A DNA stretch of 64,000 nucleotides from Linnemannia hyalina. Its lineage: Eukaryota; Mortierellomycota; Mortierellomycetes; Mortierellales; Mortierellaceae. The position numbers and the translations under genes were made by a program. Shown one piece after another: positions 49,803 to 60,962 of this stretch. Under the pieces are notes generated by a model. It worked only from the letters and a program-made list of their open reading frames with translations. It did not search any database and was not told the origin of the DNA. Numbering within the stretch: position 1 is the stretch's first letter; every line of letters starts with the position of its first letter. The DNA lies in assembly GCA_019671135.1 (NCBI GenBank), contig JAHRHY010000005.1, forward strand, positions 1,612,001 to 1,676,000, read 5' to 3'.

Positions 49803-49896
49803 ACTTTTTCGCCTACCTTTCATAGTATGCTTCAATATTCATGCATCTTATCTTATCTACTTTGTATATACTCTCAGCCATTACCCTCCCAGGCTA

Positions 49897-49902
49897 AATA
49901 AA
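49897..49902 (+). terminator. Candidate polyadenylation signal of the secreted-protein gene
   Basis: AATAAA lies about 95 bases after the stop codon. Confidence 0.4.
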
Positions 49903-50142
49903 CAGATCTTTGATGCTTCTTTTGCTATCTTCTCGTCTCTTCTTTCTCTGCCACGTTTCGCTCGGTCCTTTCAGCGACAATGCCAAGTGAACAAAAAAAA
50001 AGACGTCACATAGTTGGGGAGCTTTTTTCTTTTTGTTAGCTTCACTTTGCTTGGCACGCCCTCTTCTCGAAACATCATCACAACGTCGACAACACCCACA
50101 CACCCATCCGCCATCAGACACAAAGGAAACCAAATAGACAGC

Positions 50143-52595
50143 ATGCGCGGGAACAAGGTTGAAAAGTGCTTCTCGCTGAAGGAACTCAACGACAGAGCAA
50201 AGGTCGCCTCAGTCGAAACCACCCCCATTCGATTCTACATTCGCTCTGCCGAACAACTCTTCAAACAGGTGCACTTCAACTCTGCTTTATTCGTTTTCTT
50301 CAGTCGAGCAGCGCCTTCTCACAGCGTTACTGCCATTTGAAGCACTGACTAGAAAACGAAACTCACTCGAAGAGATATTTCGTTTTCGTTTTTATAGGCA
50401 AAGATCTATCAGCAGGAGGGCGACCTACAGACATCCTACATTCTCTACATGCGGTTCTGCAAGTATGTAGTTTTGGGTGGCCGAACTATGCGCGACGATG
50501 ATCATGGACGGAGAACCGAAAGCAGCCGAATAGTCAACTGACCTCTCTCCTCCTCCAGTCTTGTCGTCAATGAGCTCAGTAAACACGTAGAGTATGGTCA
50601 GCCGGCGTACAAGACCTCCGTGCTCAGTCTTAAAAAGGTACAGACACATTGTCCACGCCCTTTCGCATTTCTGCTTTCTTCAGTATTTAGTGATCTCCAA
50701 TAGGTAGTAGCGATTCACTAATAACCGTTCGCTTTTCACTACACTTTAGAGCGCCTTGGTTGCGATGACAGAGATTGAGGCATTAAAGCCAGCGCTGGAC
50801 AAGAAATATCAGCAGTACCAGCAATACATCAAGCAGCGGGAGGAGACGCAGCAGGCGCAAATACAGGCGGCGCAGGGTGTGGATATGCATCGCCAACATA
50901 GCGATTCGCACCATCGACATGAAGCCGACAGGACTGCCAGGGAAAGACATGAACAGGAATGGGCAAGCGTACAACCAGCCCCGGGATGGACTCTTGCAAA
51001 AGCGTTGGAGGGAGTGCCGGGAGTCAACGCAACACAGACGACTCAACATCGGCATACTTATCAGCAGGACTATAACGGCGCAGATGGACTAATCGAGGTA
51101 ACACTGACTTCCTTGGCGTGACAATGACCTTAATTCCGAGTTTGTATCAGGCATGGAATTAGCACTGACAACACTGTCCTGTAAACATGTTTAGATCCAA
51201 TATCCAGAGTACAAGCGTCAACACCATCCAAGGTAGGGATAAATGTTTCTTTGGCTTCTTTGGGCACTGGCAAACACTCGCTAACGTTTGCAAATACTAA
51301 CCTTGCACCTCATCCCTTACTGCTACACTTCATGTGGACAGACCTGATGTATCAGCATCTACTGTTACTCGACAACAGTCGTTTGTACCTGCTCCAACCG
51401 GACCACCGCCTGCACTGCCAAGGAAGCCAGTCGCTCAGAGTAATGCGCCAAAGCTCCCACCAAAGATCCAAATCGAGGAGGATGTTCATGGTACGTTCAA
51501 GACAAGTTGACATTGGAGGATATTGTCCCGTCTAATGATACATACAGCACACGTCTGATTATTTCTGTTCATGTTTTTGCACCGCTCATAGAATTTTCCC
51601 AGGGACTGAGAACATTGATCGTCCCTGTGCGACTACTTGACAGATTCTTGAACATTGTCCGACCCAACACGAACAGGAAGCTGGAGACATGTGGTATTCT
51701 TGCAGGAGTGCTGGTATGCATCGCTCATTATATTGCGGATCAAATTTGTACACTTATCCGACACTCTCCTTTTTCACGGTTTCTTTCAAGTACTAATCGC
51801 ATTCATTTCATTTATTATTGTCTGATAGTCCCGCAACAAACTAACTGTCACCACGCTGATTATCCCCAAGCAGACAGCAACCTCGGACACATGCTCGACA
51901 ACAAACGAGGACGAGCTCTTTGAATATCAGAGTGAACGGGACCTCATGACCCTGGGATGGATCCATGTACGTGTTTCGTGCGCATGTGCTGTCTCGTATC
52001 ATGTTGGTGGATGTCTCCATGAATTGAAACTAACGCTCTGACATTGTTGCGTCTGTGCTCACGATAGACGCACCCAACGCAAACCTGCTTCATGAGTTCT
52101 GTCGACCTTCATACCCACTGCTCATACCAACTGATGCTCCCAGAAGCCATTGCGATCGTTTGTGCCCCTAGCCATGAGAAAGAGTAAGCAAAACAGGACC
52201 AAGCGCGTGGTTTAGGAAACAGAACAAGGGCAACAACTGCCACAGTTTCAGATGTTAATCGTGCAGCGCTTATATTTTCTCATCAACCCTTCTAGTTATG
52301 GTGTGTTCAGACTGACGGATCCTCCGGGACTGCAGGTCATTACCAATTGCCGTCAGAAACCACTCTTTCACCAACATCCAGGGGAGGACGATATTTACAC
52401 CGTAAGGCAGACCTACAATTTTATCCCCAGCTGTTGATTAACACGTCGATCGCTAGCCTTTTGGCGAAGAAAACGAGAAAGAGCTGAACTGACTCTGTTT
52501 CCTCCGAATGTTCTTAGGATGCGTGCGATCAAGGACATGTGCAGCTAATTGACTTGGATCTGGATATCGTCGACCTCAGGGGAAGTAAGAAATAA
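50143..52595 (+). CDS. AMSH/STAMBP-type JAMM deubiquitinase
   Basis: Eleven exons (50143-50268, 50398-50462, 50559-50637, 50750-51097, 51195-51232, 51342-51490, 51592-51713, 51829-51966, 52068-52183, 52296-52401, 52518-52595) encode 454 residues. The N-terminal helical USP8-dimerisation/MIT-like domain spans about residues 1-130. A coiled Gln/Arg-rich linker follows, then the JAMM metalloprotease domain. The zinc site is complete: Glu at about 300 in ETCGILAG, and H355-x-H357, S365 and D368 in [14 protein letters not shown]. The extra AMSH zinc-binding residues appear in LHTHCSYQ and in [11 protein letters not shown] near the end. Family knowledge: cleaves Lys63-linked ubiquitin on endosomal cargo with ESCRT-0 and ESCRT-III. 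Introns fall regularly and all phases agree. Confidence 0.94.
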
Positions 52596-52877
52596 ACACA
52601 CTGGATCCCAATTTGCACACCATATCAATTGGAATCGGATTTTGAGAATAGCCAAGACAGCAACGACTTTACTTGGCGAGAAAAGAAAGGAAATGAGGCG
52701 TTGTACAGCTAAAAACTATAAGAGTTTGGGCTCGTAAGCAATACTACAACAAAAAGGTCGTAAGGCGGTCGTTGGATGGTCAAGGCCGGGATGATCACAA
52801 GTTTAGGTAGTTTGGTTATTCCCATCGTTGCTTGAATGCACTCCACGGATGGCTCAATCGACTTGACAATCTCTGGG
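52596..52877. other. AMSH 3' flank
   Basis: No gene is seen. The AMSH transcript end probably lies here. Confidence 0.4.
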
Positions 52878-53159
52878 TTAGAGAGTCCTCATGGGCTCCT
52901 TCCTCTCGGCGCGGCGTGTCGTCTCGACCTCCTCCCATTCCAGCCCCATCATCGAAAACTCGCGGATCTTGAGAGTCTTGGTGCTCTCATCGAAGAATAT
53001 GACTCTTCCCTCCTCTGCATGGTCCCTTCCTGGCGTTCTCTGAATCGTGCCAAGAGCTTCTAAAGATGAAAGATCATGGCGAAGGACTCCGTGGCTTGCG
53101 TAATCGAAGGGGAGATCTCGGAGTTTTGTGGAGAAGGCTAATGAAGGGACTTTTCTACA
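52878..53159 (-). CDS. Unidentified protein, C-terminal coding frame with unresolved 5' exons
   Basis: An open frame of 93 residues on the minus strand with natural composition (STKLRDLPFDYASHG, EGRVIFFDESTKTLKIREF, MGLEWEEVETTRRAERKEP) ends at TAA 52880-52878. It has no useful ATG near its start and is closed by an in-frame stop at 53160-53162, so an acceptor AG near 53151-53160 probably begins it. Upstream, a donor GTACGT follows a coherent stretch ending WQSK near 53357. A second frame at 53257-53138 starts MTLKDHPPLILTLALFI and overlaps in another phase. I could not join these with certainty. The family is not recognised. Confidence 0.4.
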   Translation of the reverse strand, partial: CRKVPSLAFSTKLRDLPFDYASHGVLRHDLSSLEALGTIQRTPGRDHAEEGRVIFFDESTKTLKIREFSMMGLEWEEVETTRRAERKEPMRTL

Positions 53160-53769
53160 TTATGTGCTGCTGTTGCTTGGTTGAAGAATGAGGGTAAGAG
53201 AGTAAGGATGAACAAAGCGAGAGTAAGAATAAGGGGTGGATGATCTTTTAGTGTCATTGAAGAGTGACCCTGGAAGCAAAAGTAGAAAAGCGTATGAGGG
53301 GACCATCCTTATTGCATTTACTTTCCTTGCTTGTAAGAACAAAGAAGGAACGTACCTTCGACTGCCAAGATGATGTAGGCTCTGTCAGCTTAGACAGAGA
53401 AGTGACAGGCAAAGGAACGGAGAGCGATGAGATGTCGAGGTGATGAAGCAAGGCACCATTTGCCCCATTGCTGGGATTGAAATGAGGACTAGGGGCACAA
53501 CCATAAAAAGGGCGGAATGGCCTGCAGCACTGTGGAAGTGGTCGAATCAGAGTGAGCAGAAGGAGCGAGTCCTTCTTGGGGAAGTGGGGTAATAGTTCTC
53601 TCATTTTTTTTCCCACGGGGACACAACTCACAACGCCCTGCCCACCCGTGTGCTTTTTTCGTATATTTTCACCAGTACCCTCTCCCTTTTTATTCATTCT
53701 TCTCCTCTTCTTCACCCTTCTCTCTCTCCTCTCCTCTCCACTCCACTCCCCACTCCCATACAAGTCATC

Positions 53770-55617
53770 ATGCTGTCCTACTCTGCTATGCGCCGGGTCA
53801 CGGCCTCGCCTGCCTTCAAGCGTGCCCTCTCCACCTCGAGACCCGCCCTCTATGCCGCCCAGGCCGCCATCCCCCGCACAAAGCTCTTCATCAACGGCGA
53901 GTTCATCGACTCAAAGACCGACAAGTGGATCGAGCTCCGCAACCCTGTAAATCTCATCTCATCTCATCTCATCTCATTGTTCATCTCGCTCCCTGACTGG
54001 AGTTCATCATCTCTTGTAATCATGACTAACATCACAGAAAATGGTGTATATGAAAATGGTCAAATAGGCCACCCAGGAGATTGTTACTTTGGTCCCCGAG
54101 GCTACCCCTGAGGAGCTCAAGTACGCCGCCGACTCTGCTGCGGAGGCCTTCAAGACCTGGAAGAAAACCTCGATCCTCCACCGTCAGCGCAAGATGCTCG
54201 ACCTCCAGCTCTTGATCCGTGACAACATGGACAGAATCGCCCACTCGATCACCTTGGAGCAGGGCAAGACCTTGGCCGATGCCCGCGGGGATGTTCTCCG
54301 TGGTCTCCAGGTCGTCGAGTCGGCTTGCGCCATCCCTCACTTGCTCATGGGTGACAACTTGGAGGTCGCCACCGACATGGACACCTACACCATCCGTGAG
54401 CCCCTCGGTGTCGTTGCCGGTATCACCCCCTTCAACTTCCCCGCTATGATCCCCCTCTGGATGTTCCCCCTTGCCAACGTCATCGGAAACACTTGCATCA
54501 TCAAGCCCTCTGAGAAGGACCCCGGCGCAACTATGATTCTTGCCGAGCTCGCCCAAAAGGCTGGCATCCCCGCCGGTGTTTTGAACATTGTCCACGGTGC
54601 CAAGGACACTGTCAACTTTATCTGCGACAACGAGCACATCAAGGCCATCTCCTTCGTCGGAAGTGACCAGGCTGGTCACTACATCCACGACCGTGGTTCC
54701 CGCAACGGAAAGCGTGTCCAGGTACTATATCTGTTGTTTGGTTTTTCTTCCTTTTGCTCATTTGCTCGGTCATCGAGTGGTTTGTCTCTGTGTTTAGTCT
54801 TTCCGCCTGACCCCAAATCTAACCTGATTTGAATCCTCTTTTGTTCTCATAATAGGCCAACTTGGGCGCCAAGAACCACGGAATCATCATGCCTGACGCC
54901 AACAAGAACCACACCTTGAACCAGCTTACCGGTGCCGCCTTTGGTGCTGCTGGTCAGCGCTGTATGGCTCTCTCGACCGCTGTCTTTGTCGGCAAGGCCC
55001 AGGAGTGGCTCCCCGAGCTTGTTGAGCGCGCCAAGAAGCTCAAGGTCTCGTCTGGTTTCGAGGCCGATGCTGACCTCGGTCCTTTGATCTCGCCCGAGTC
55101 CCTTGCCCGTGTTGAACGTCTCATTGAGTCTGGTGTCAAGGAGGGCGCCGACTTGATCTTGGACGGCCGTGGCCTCAAGGTTCAGAAGTACGAGAAGGGC
55201 AACTTTATCGGACCTTCCATCTTGACCAACGTCAAGACCGATATGGAGTGCTACCGCGAGGAGATCTTTGGACCCGTCCTTGTCTGCTTGAACGCCGATA
55301 CTTTGGACGAGGCCATTGACATCATCAACAAGAACCAGTACGGAAACGGAACCGCCATCTTCACCCAGAGCGGAGCCACTGCCAGAAAGTTCGCCAACGA
55401 GGTTGATGCTGGCCAGGTCGGTATCAATGTCCCTATCCCCGTCCCATTGCCTATGTTCTCCTTCACCGGATCCCGTGGCTCCATCCGTGGAGACGTCAAC
55501 TTCTACGGCAAGTCTGGAATCAGCTTCTACACCTCGACCAAGACCGTCACTGCCCTCTGGCGCCACGAGGATGCCGATGCTAACGCATCTGCCGTCAACA
55601 TGCCCACCATGAAGTAA
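53770..55617 (+). CDS. Methylmalonate-semialdehyde dehydrogenase (acylating), mitochondrial
   Basis: Three exons (53770-53946, 54068-54721, 54856-55617) encode 530 residues. The Arg/Ser-rich N-terminus ([20 protein letters not shown]) is a presequence. The ALDH6 pattern is clear: [48 protein letters not shown], and the catalytic Cys at about 313 in [10 protein letters not shown]. The characteristic ending [20 protein letters not shown] is present. Family knowledge: converts methylmalonate and malonate semialdehydes to propionyl- and acetyl-CoA in valine, beta-alanine and pyrimidine breakdown, in the mitochondrial matrix. Intron 1 carries a (TCATC)n pentamer run at about 53949-53975. The CT-rich leader at 53690-53760 fits the window's pattern. 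Confidence 0.95.
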
Positions 55618-55972
55618 ACAGCTATTCTTGCTGGCATATAGCATCATTTCCCAACATCCATGCTCAACCCTGTAACATATTAGAGAGAAATAAAAATGAA
55701 AACAAAATCGCTTTGCGCTGTTTTCGGTTGTGGAGAATTTTCACTTTAGAACGCTCTTGCTCTCGTCCGAGACGAGCCGGGCGGGCCAAGAGTCCAAACA
55801 ACGACGCGCTCAAGAAAAAGGTACAGGAAGGACAACCCCACGTTGATTCGACAAAGAAACGTCTCTCTTCCTCCTTCTTTGTCATTCCTCATCACTCCCG
55901 GCTCTTCTTCGCCATCCTCATTTCTCATTCGCTCCTCATTTACCACCCTCACGACCCAGCTGAAAGTCAATT
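55618..55972. other. Intergenic spacer with the leader of GMC oxidoreductase 3
   Basis: A 355-base spacer. An AATAAA at 55688-55693 may end the dehydrogenase transcript. The plus strand becomes CT-rich from about 55860 towards the next start codon. Confidence 0.45.
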
Positions 55973-58148
55973 ATGTTTGCTCCCCGTCCTGGTCTTCTCA
56001 AGACCGGCCTGGCTGGCCTCAATAAAGTTGCCTACTTGACCAATCTGCCAGAGGAGGGCAAGGGGACTTGGAACCATGTCAAGGATAGCCAAGAACTCTA
56101 CGACTACATTATCCTAGGTGGTACGTGTCCCTGTATACTTGTCAGCCATCAGTGCAGTTGATGACATGAAAAAATCAAACACAATAAACATCTAATCGAC
56201 TGTAACTTGTTCTTTATGCAGGCGGTAGTGCTGGCTGTGTCTTGGCTGCTCGCTTGGCCGAAGACCCCAAGGTCAAGGTCCTTGTGCTCGAGGCGGGATA
56301 CACCGACGACATCCCAACTTCCAAGATGCCGGCCGTCTACCTCCTCACCGTCGACTCGCCCACAGACTGGCAGTTTGTCACCACGCCTCAAGTGCACGCC
56401 GGCAACCGTGTCATGAAGCAGCCTCGTGGCAAGGCACTTGGTGGCACTAGTGCCATGAACGCCATGATCTACCACCGTGGACCCGCCTCTGACTTTGATG
56501 AATGGGCAAATCTCGGTAACCCTGGCTGGTCCTACGAGGACGTCCTTCCTTACTTCAAAAAGTCGGAAGGTTTCAACGATCCTGACCTGCCGTCGTCTCA
56601 CCCTCGAGGACCTCAGACCAGCCGTGTCCGAAAGCCTGTATATGAGACCCATGATCCCAAGTACCACAATACCGAGGGACCTTGGCAGGTCAGCTACCAC
56701 CATCTGTTTGGTTCGTCCGAAGGCTTTATTCGGGCTAATATCGCTGAGGGCATTCTCTTGAACAAGGACTTCAACGGAGAATCAACGCTGGGTGTCAACC
56801 GGTTCCAGACGTTCATCCAGCGCGATGCTGTTCGTAGCTCGTTGGCCAGAGCCTTCTTGAAGCCCAAGGGTGTCGTTCCTGGTGGTGGACCCCGCGGTAT
56901 CATTCGTGTGGTGTATGGAGCCAACATCCAGCGAATCTTGACCCAGACCAGGAAGGGTGCAAAGATGGCCTATGGTGCTGAGTTTCTGGATGACAAGAAC
57001 GGTAAGCTCATTATTTTTCCGCCTGCTGCAATTTGAAAATGTGCTTGTGGGGCATGAACAGTAATCAAGTGTTTGTATTTGTTTTTTCTTCTTCGCCAGT
57101 GTTGAGACGTGTGGCGGCTCAAAGGGAGGTGCTGGTCTGCTCTGGCGCATTTGGATCTCCTCACTTGCTCCTCGCTTCTGGAATCGGCCCTTCACCTCTA
57201 CCTTCAATCCCTCACATCCATGCACTCAGGGGAGTGGGCGCTAACCTCGCAGATCATTTGGGTGTCGGCGTCGTCTTCAGAGCACGCGACCGTTGCCACA
57301 CCGTTCAGCAGGATCTAGCCTACCGTCGCGTCTTGACATCTCTCCTCAACTATGGTGTCCGTGGAGTAGGAGGGCTCACCAGTCAGATCGGAGAGAGTGC
57401 CAATTTTGTCCGATTGGAGGATTTCGCACCCGAATTTGTTGCCCGTGAGAAGGCAAATGGTACCTACCAGGAGCGATCCAGTGGACCGGATGCACCTCAT
57501 ATCGAGGTGATCTTTGCTCCGTTCTATGTCCGAAAGCACGGCACTGTCATGGCACCCGACGGCAAGATGTACTACACCTTGCTTGCTCTCCTCCTCAACC
57601 CTTGCTCTACAGGAACCATCACCATCCAGCCCAAGAAGACTGGAAAGAAGAACAGCAGCAAATCTCCTACGGCCGATGGAGAAAGGAACAACACAATCCC
57701 GGAGATGGAGACAGTCATCAACCCCAACTACTTTTCAGACTCTTTTGACGCCAGGGTGATGGCCGAGTCTATCAAGTTTATGAGAAAGCTAGGTCGTCGG
57801 ATGAACGAGGATCCTGAGATGGGCGGTCGTGAGGTCTTCCCTGGCGAGAAACAAGTTCCTAGCGATGACGACAAGGCTCTAGAGAAGTATGTTCGAGAGG
57901 CTGCCGAGACGTACTATCACCCTACATCAACCTGTCGTATGGGTCCTGCGTCTGACCCCCTATCTGTGGTGGATTCGCGTTTGAATGTCTATGGCATTGA
58001 TCGTCTCCGGGTGGTAGATGCGAGTGTGATGCCCAAGATCCCTGCCGGACACACCTGTTCGCCTTCGGTTATGATTGCTGAGAAGGCTGCTGACATGATC
58101 AGGCAGGACTGGGCCGAGTCCATTTCGGCCGTTTCTTCTAAGCTGTAG
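55973..58148 (+). CDS. GMC oxidoreductase 3 (choline dehydrogenase-like)
   Basis: Three exons (55973-56120, 56222-57001, 57100-58148) encode 658 residues. The FAD motif YIILGGGSAGCVLAARLAED is split in phase 1, exactly as in the two paralogues near 40-45 kb. GMC signature 1 spans NRVMKQPRGKALGGTSAMNA and signature 2 is [19 protein letters not shown]. The active-site motifs are YYHPTSTCRMGPASDP and AGHTCSPSVMIAEKAADMI. The N-terminus lacks the long hydrophobic run of the other two. It keeps only two of the introns, both at sites shared by all three genes, and has lost or never gained the others. The closest relative in the window is GMC oxidoreductase 1. The substrate is open. Confidence 0.93.
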
Positions 58149-58170
58149 ATCCTTACTCCTAAGACAGTCT

Positions 58171-58176
58171 AATAAA
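58171..58176 (+). terminator. Candidate polyadenylation signal of GMC oxidoreductase 3
   Basis: AATAAA lies 23 bases after the stop codon. Confidence 0.4.
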
Positions 58177-58555
58177 TTTATCATATTCGTGTTTTGCAAT
58201 GCGCCTTCTTGCTGCAACAAAGGTAAAGTAAAGGTGAACCACCTTTTTTTTTTTTCTGAAGATATTTGGTGGCACTTTTACTCAGGTGACAGAGAAAGCA
58301 GAGACAAATAATAACAACAGAGCATTGATCGCAGCATCTTCCATCCTTACCCTTTTTTTCTGTCTCTGGTTCTAGGCCGGTACCCGTAAAGGGCTACTTG
58401 CCTGGACGTGTTCATCCATAGTCTTTTGCCACTCTTCCTTTTTCCCCATTGTCCATTTATCCCTGTCATTCGTTTTCCCATTTGCCTTTCTCCATTCCTC
58501 AATCAGCAACGGTCAGCCACCAATCTCTTCCCTTCACTTTTCCCTCTCTTTCCAT

Positions 58556-59063
58556 CTAATGAAAGACAACCACGAATGAGGTTCCGCCCCTAAAGTATCC
58601 TTTGCTGAAGTCACCAGTAAAACTTTTAAAAACCAAGGCGAATATCAGATCCGCCCGGCCTTCCATTAATACGTCAACGCCAATCACACCAATGTACGTA
58701 TCGCCGCCATTCCATATCAGCCCAAGGTTCACCTCATCAACGACGTGATCCCCCGCCATCGTCGACGCCTTTCCCTACGCCACGAGGATTATTTCTCCAC
58801 TTCCGGCGTCGTCATCATCGCCTTCCATACCGCCAAAGAACTTACTTCCGCCATGAGCACCACTGTGGACTGTCTTCCATCTTTCCTCGCAGTCCTTCCG
58901 ACCATGTACTCCACTGGCACAAGGCTCAAGATCCGCGCCGAGTATACTCCTCTGCAATCTGATGATGGCAGCACCTTTCCTTCTTATCACTGTTTTACAC
59001 AAAATTTTGGTCCCGTATTCTTTTACCTTATATACAACCTCAAATCGCTACGGCCAGACTTCT
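58556..59063 (+). pseudogene. Decayed retrotransposon ORF1-like copy A
   Basis: Frames here match the more complete copy at 59111-59920 in several places: SFAEVTSK-like near 58595, FHTAKELTSAMS, TVDCLPS, and then TMYSTGTRLKIRAEYTPLQ at about 58903-58970. The frame is broken at least twice and lacks the zinc knuckle. It is a truncated, older relative standing in tandem with copy B. Confidence 0.6.
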
Positions 59064-59110
59064 AAAGGCCTCTACACTCCTCACCTATCTCTCCCCTCTC
59101 TTTCCATCTA

Positions 59111-59920
59111 ATGGGAAAAGAACCGACGCTCCCTCCGTCCTCCTCATCTCTCCCTCCGTCCTCCTCATCTCTCACGAATGAGGTTGATGGAGGCTCCATT
59201 CCCCCCCTTTTGGCCATTGCCTCGCAGCCAAAAGTTTCAACTCCCGCCGCCACCAAAATTTCTTTTGCTGAAGCCACCAGAAAAGGAACACCCCTCAACA
59301 ACAAAGCAGCATGGCACTCCCACGGCCAGGAACAGGCGGATCCAGTGTGGTTCACCCTCCATAACCACCCCCACAGTCTTGCTGTCCCTTACAGTGCCAA
59401 GACACACTCTGTCTCCGATGTGGTCGAAGCCGCTGTCAAGGCCTTTCCGAACGCCAAACGCATCGACTTTTTAACCAATCGCGGCGCCGTCCTCCTCAGC
59501 TTTGGCTCCGCTGAGGAGATGACTGCTTATTCGAGCAAGACAGTGGACTGTCTTCCATCCCCCTCCTAGTCCTCCCAACGATGTACTCCGCTGGGACCAG
59601 ACTCAAGATCCGCGCTGAGTATACCCCTCTGCAATCTGATGATGGGGCAAAGACTGCACAGGATGTGTTTGGATCCTACGGCAAGATCATTCTTGTTAAC
59701 CACCATTATATGACTGGAACGTCGATCCAGTCCTTGTCATTTGACTTTGTGCTGGAGATCCCACACTCCTCCCCCAACGACCTTGAGATCCCCAGGGTGG
59801 CCCTCGTCGACACCATGAATGTCCTTTTTTCATGGAGTGGGTCTAAATTTTGTTACAGATGTGGTAAGGGGTCTCATACCAAGATCCAGTGTCCTAATGA
59901 TGAAATAGTTTTTATTTGAC
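59111..59920 (+). pseudogene. Non-LTR retrotransposon ORF1-like copy B with CCHC zinc knuckle, frameshifted
   Basis: Two overlapping frames (59111-59569 and 59581-59919) form one protein once a single missing base in the C run near 59561 is allowed for. The first holds a Ser/Pro-rich N-terminus, KISFAEATRKG and an RRM-like segment (IDFLTNRGAVLLSFGSAEEM). The second continues with TRLKIRAEYTPLQ and ends in the knuckle CYRCGKGSHTKIQC (59851-59892, spacing C-x2-C-x4-H-x4-C). This layout is typical of ORF1 or Gag-like proteins of non-LTR elements. No reverse transcriptase follows, so the copy is incomplete. A Ty1/Gypsy Gag origin is less likely. Confidence 0.65.
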
Positions 59921-60039
59921 GAAGAATTCTCTATAAATTAGTGTGCTCAATAAACGGGTCAACGACCACCTTCTTTCTCGTCTTCAGTTTTCCCTCATAA
60001 TTTTGACTGAAAGAGTGGGACCTGGCGCCATACATCACA

Positions 60040-60163
60040 ATGTCCAAGGCTGGTATGACCTTTGGAGAGATGTGGAACACACTGCCTAAGGGCGCTGGTG
60101 GTGCGGAGATGACGAGGAGGATAAAGTATCTTTTTCTTTTCTTTTCTCTTGTCCTCTCTTTAC

Positions 60164-60196
<33 letters not shown>

Positions 60197-60254
60197 TTTT
60201 ATATCTCTAACAAGCAGCATAGAGAAGTTATTTGGAAGTAAAAAAAGGGACTAA
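60040..60254 (+). CDS. Possible two-exon small protein (40 residues)
   Basis: ATG at 60040 opens MSKAGMTFGEMWNTLPKGAG and the frame stays natural up to a possible donor GTATCT at 60126. A CT/T-rich intron with branch-like CTCTAAC and CAG at 60215-60217 leads to a second exon in the right phase that ends after FGSKKRD. The predicted protein is 40 residues. The family is unknown. It could also be a fragment of a larger lost gene, since the 3' part of the intron recurs in the repeat copy at 38569. Confidence 0.3.
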
Positions 60255-60962
60255 AGACCAAACTCTTCAGTGCACTATCCACCAGTTGCAGTCTGGTCCG
60301 GAACCTGGCTCTGCACAACAATTGTCGCTGCTCTTCACAGCTTAAACGGAAGAAAATAAAACTAGATACGAATGAAGGGGATTCTTCCCATCCTCTCCAT
60401 CATTGACAATCTCCTCCTTCCTAATAAACTCTCCAACAACCGCCCTTCAGCAGCGCGTGGGTCCTTGGTCGCTCTTGGGCACCTTCCTTCATCATGTGTG
60501 GCTAGCGAAGCGTCATACGGGCAAAAACCATCGTGGGTGATGTAACCGTATCCTTGACTCCAGTCACCTCGGGGGCCTGTGTATTTGGATGTCTTGTCCT
60601 TGGCGTCTGACCTTCATTTTAATATTATTTTTTCGATAGCTTTCATTTTAAATTATTAATATTATTATTGACAATTTTCATTTTATTGAGGGTGGGCCAA
60701 AAAAAAAAGATGAAATAATTCATATTAAGAAGGTATTACGAGTCGAGAGTACAAAAATGTCAGAAAATGTCAATTTTCAACAAACCAACAGATGATTGGC
60801 TGTCGCTTAGCTTTGGCTTAGTACGGCTCGCTTAGCTTAGTCGGTAGAGCGTTGTGCTAATAACGCAAAGGCCGCAGGTTCGATCCCTGCAGTGAGCATC
60901 ATCAGATCTTTCGAGATTCTCTTTTTTACAGAACTGTTCGGTCCGATTATCTTTTTGCTGGA
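60204..60962. repeat. Segmental duplication, copy 2 (contains tRNA-Ile)
   Basis: Partner of 38569-39191. It keeps the minus-strand reading frame (about 60606-60362) and the AT-rich spacer, and the tRNA with its immediate upstream 45 bases is identical. It carries about 130 bases not found in copy 1. Confidence 0.85.
60826..60898 (+). tRNA. tRNA-Ile (anticodon AAT), second copy
   Basis: All 73 bases are identical to the gene at 39056-39128, with anticodon AAT at 60859-60861 and intact A and B boxes. The first bases after the gene are also identical, with a T run near 60921. Confidence 0.95.
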
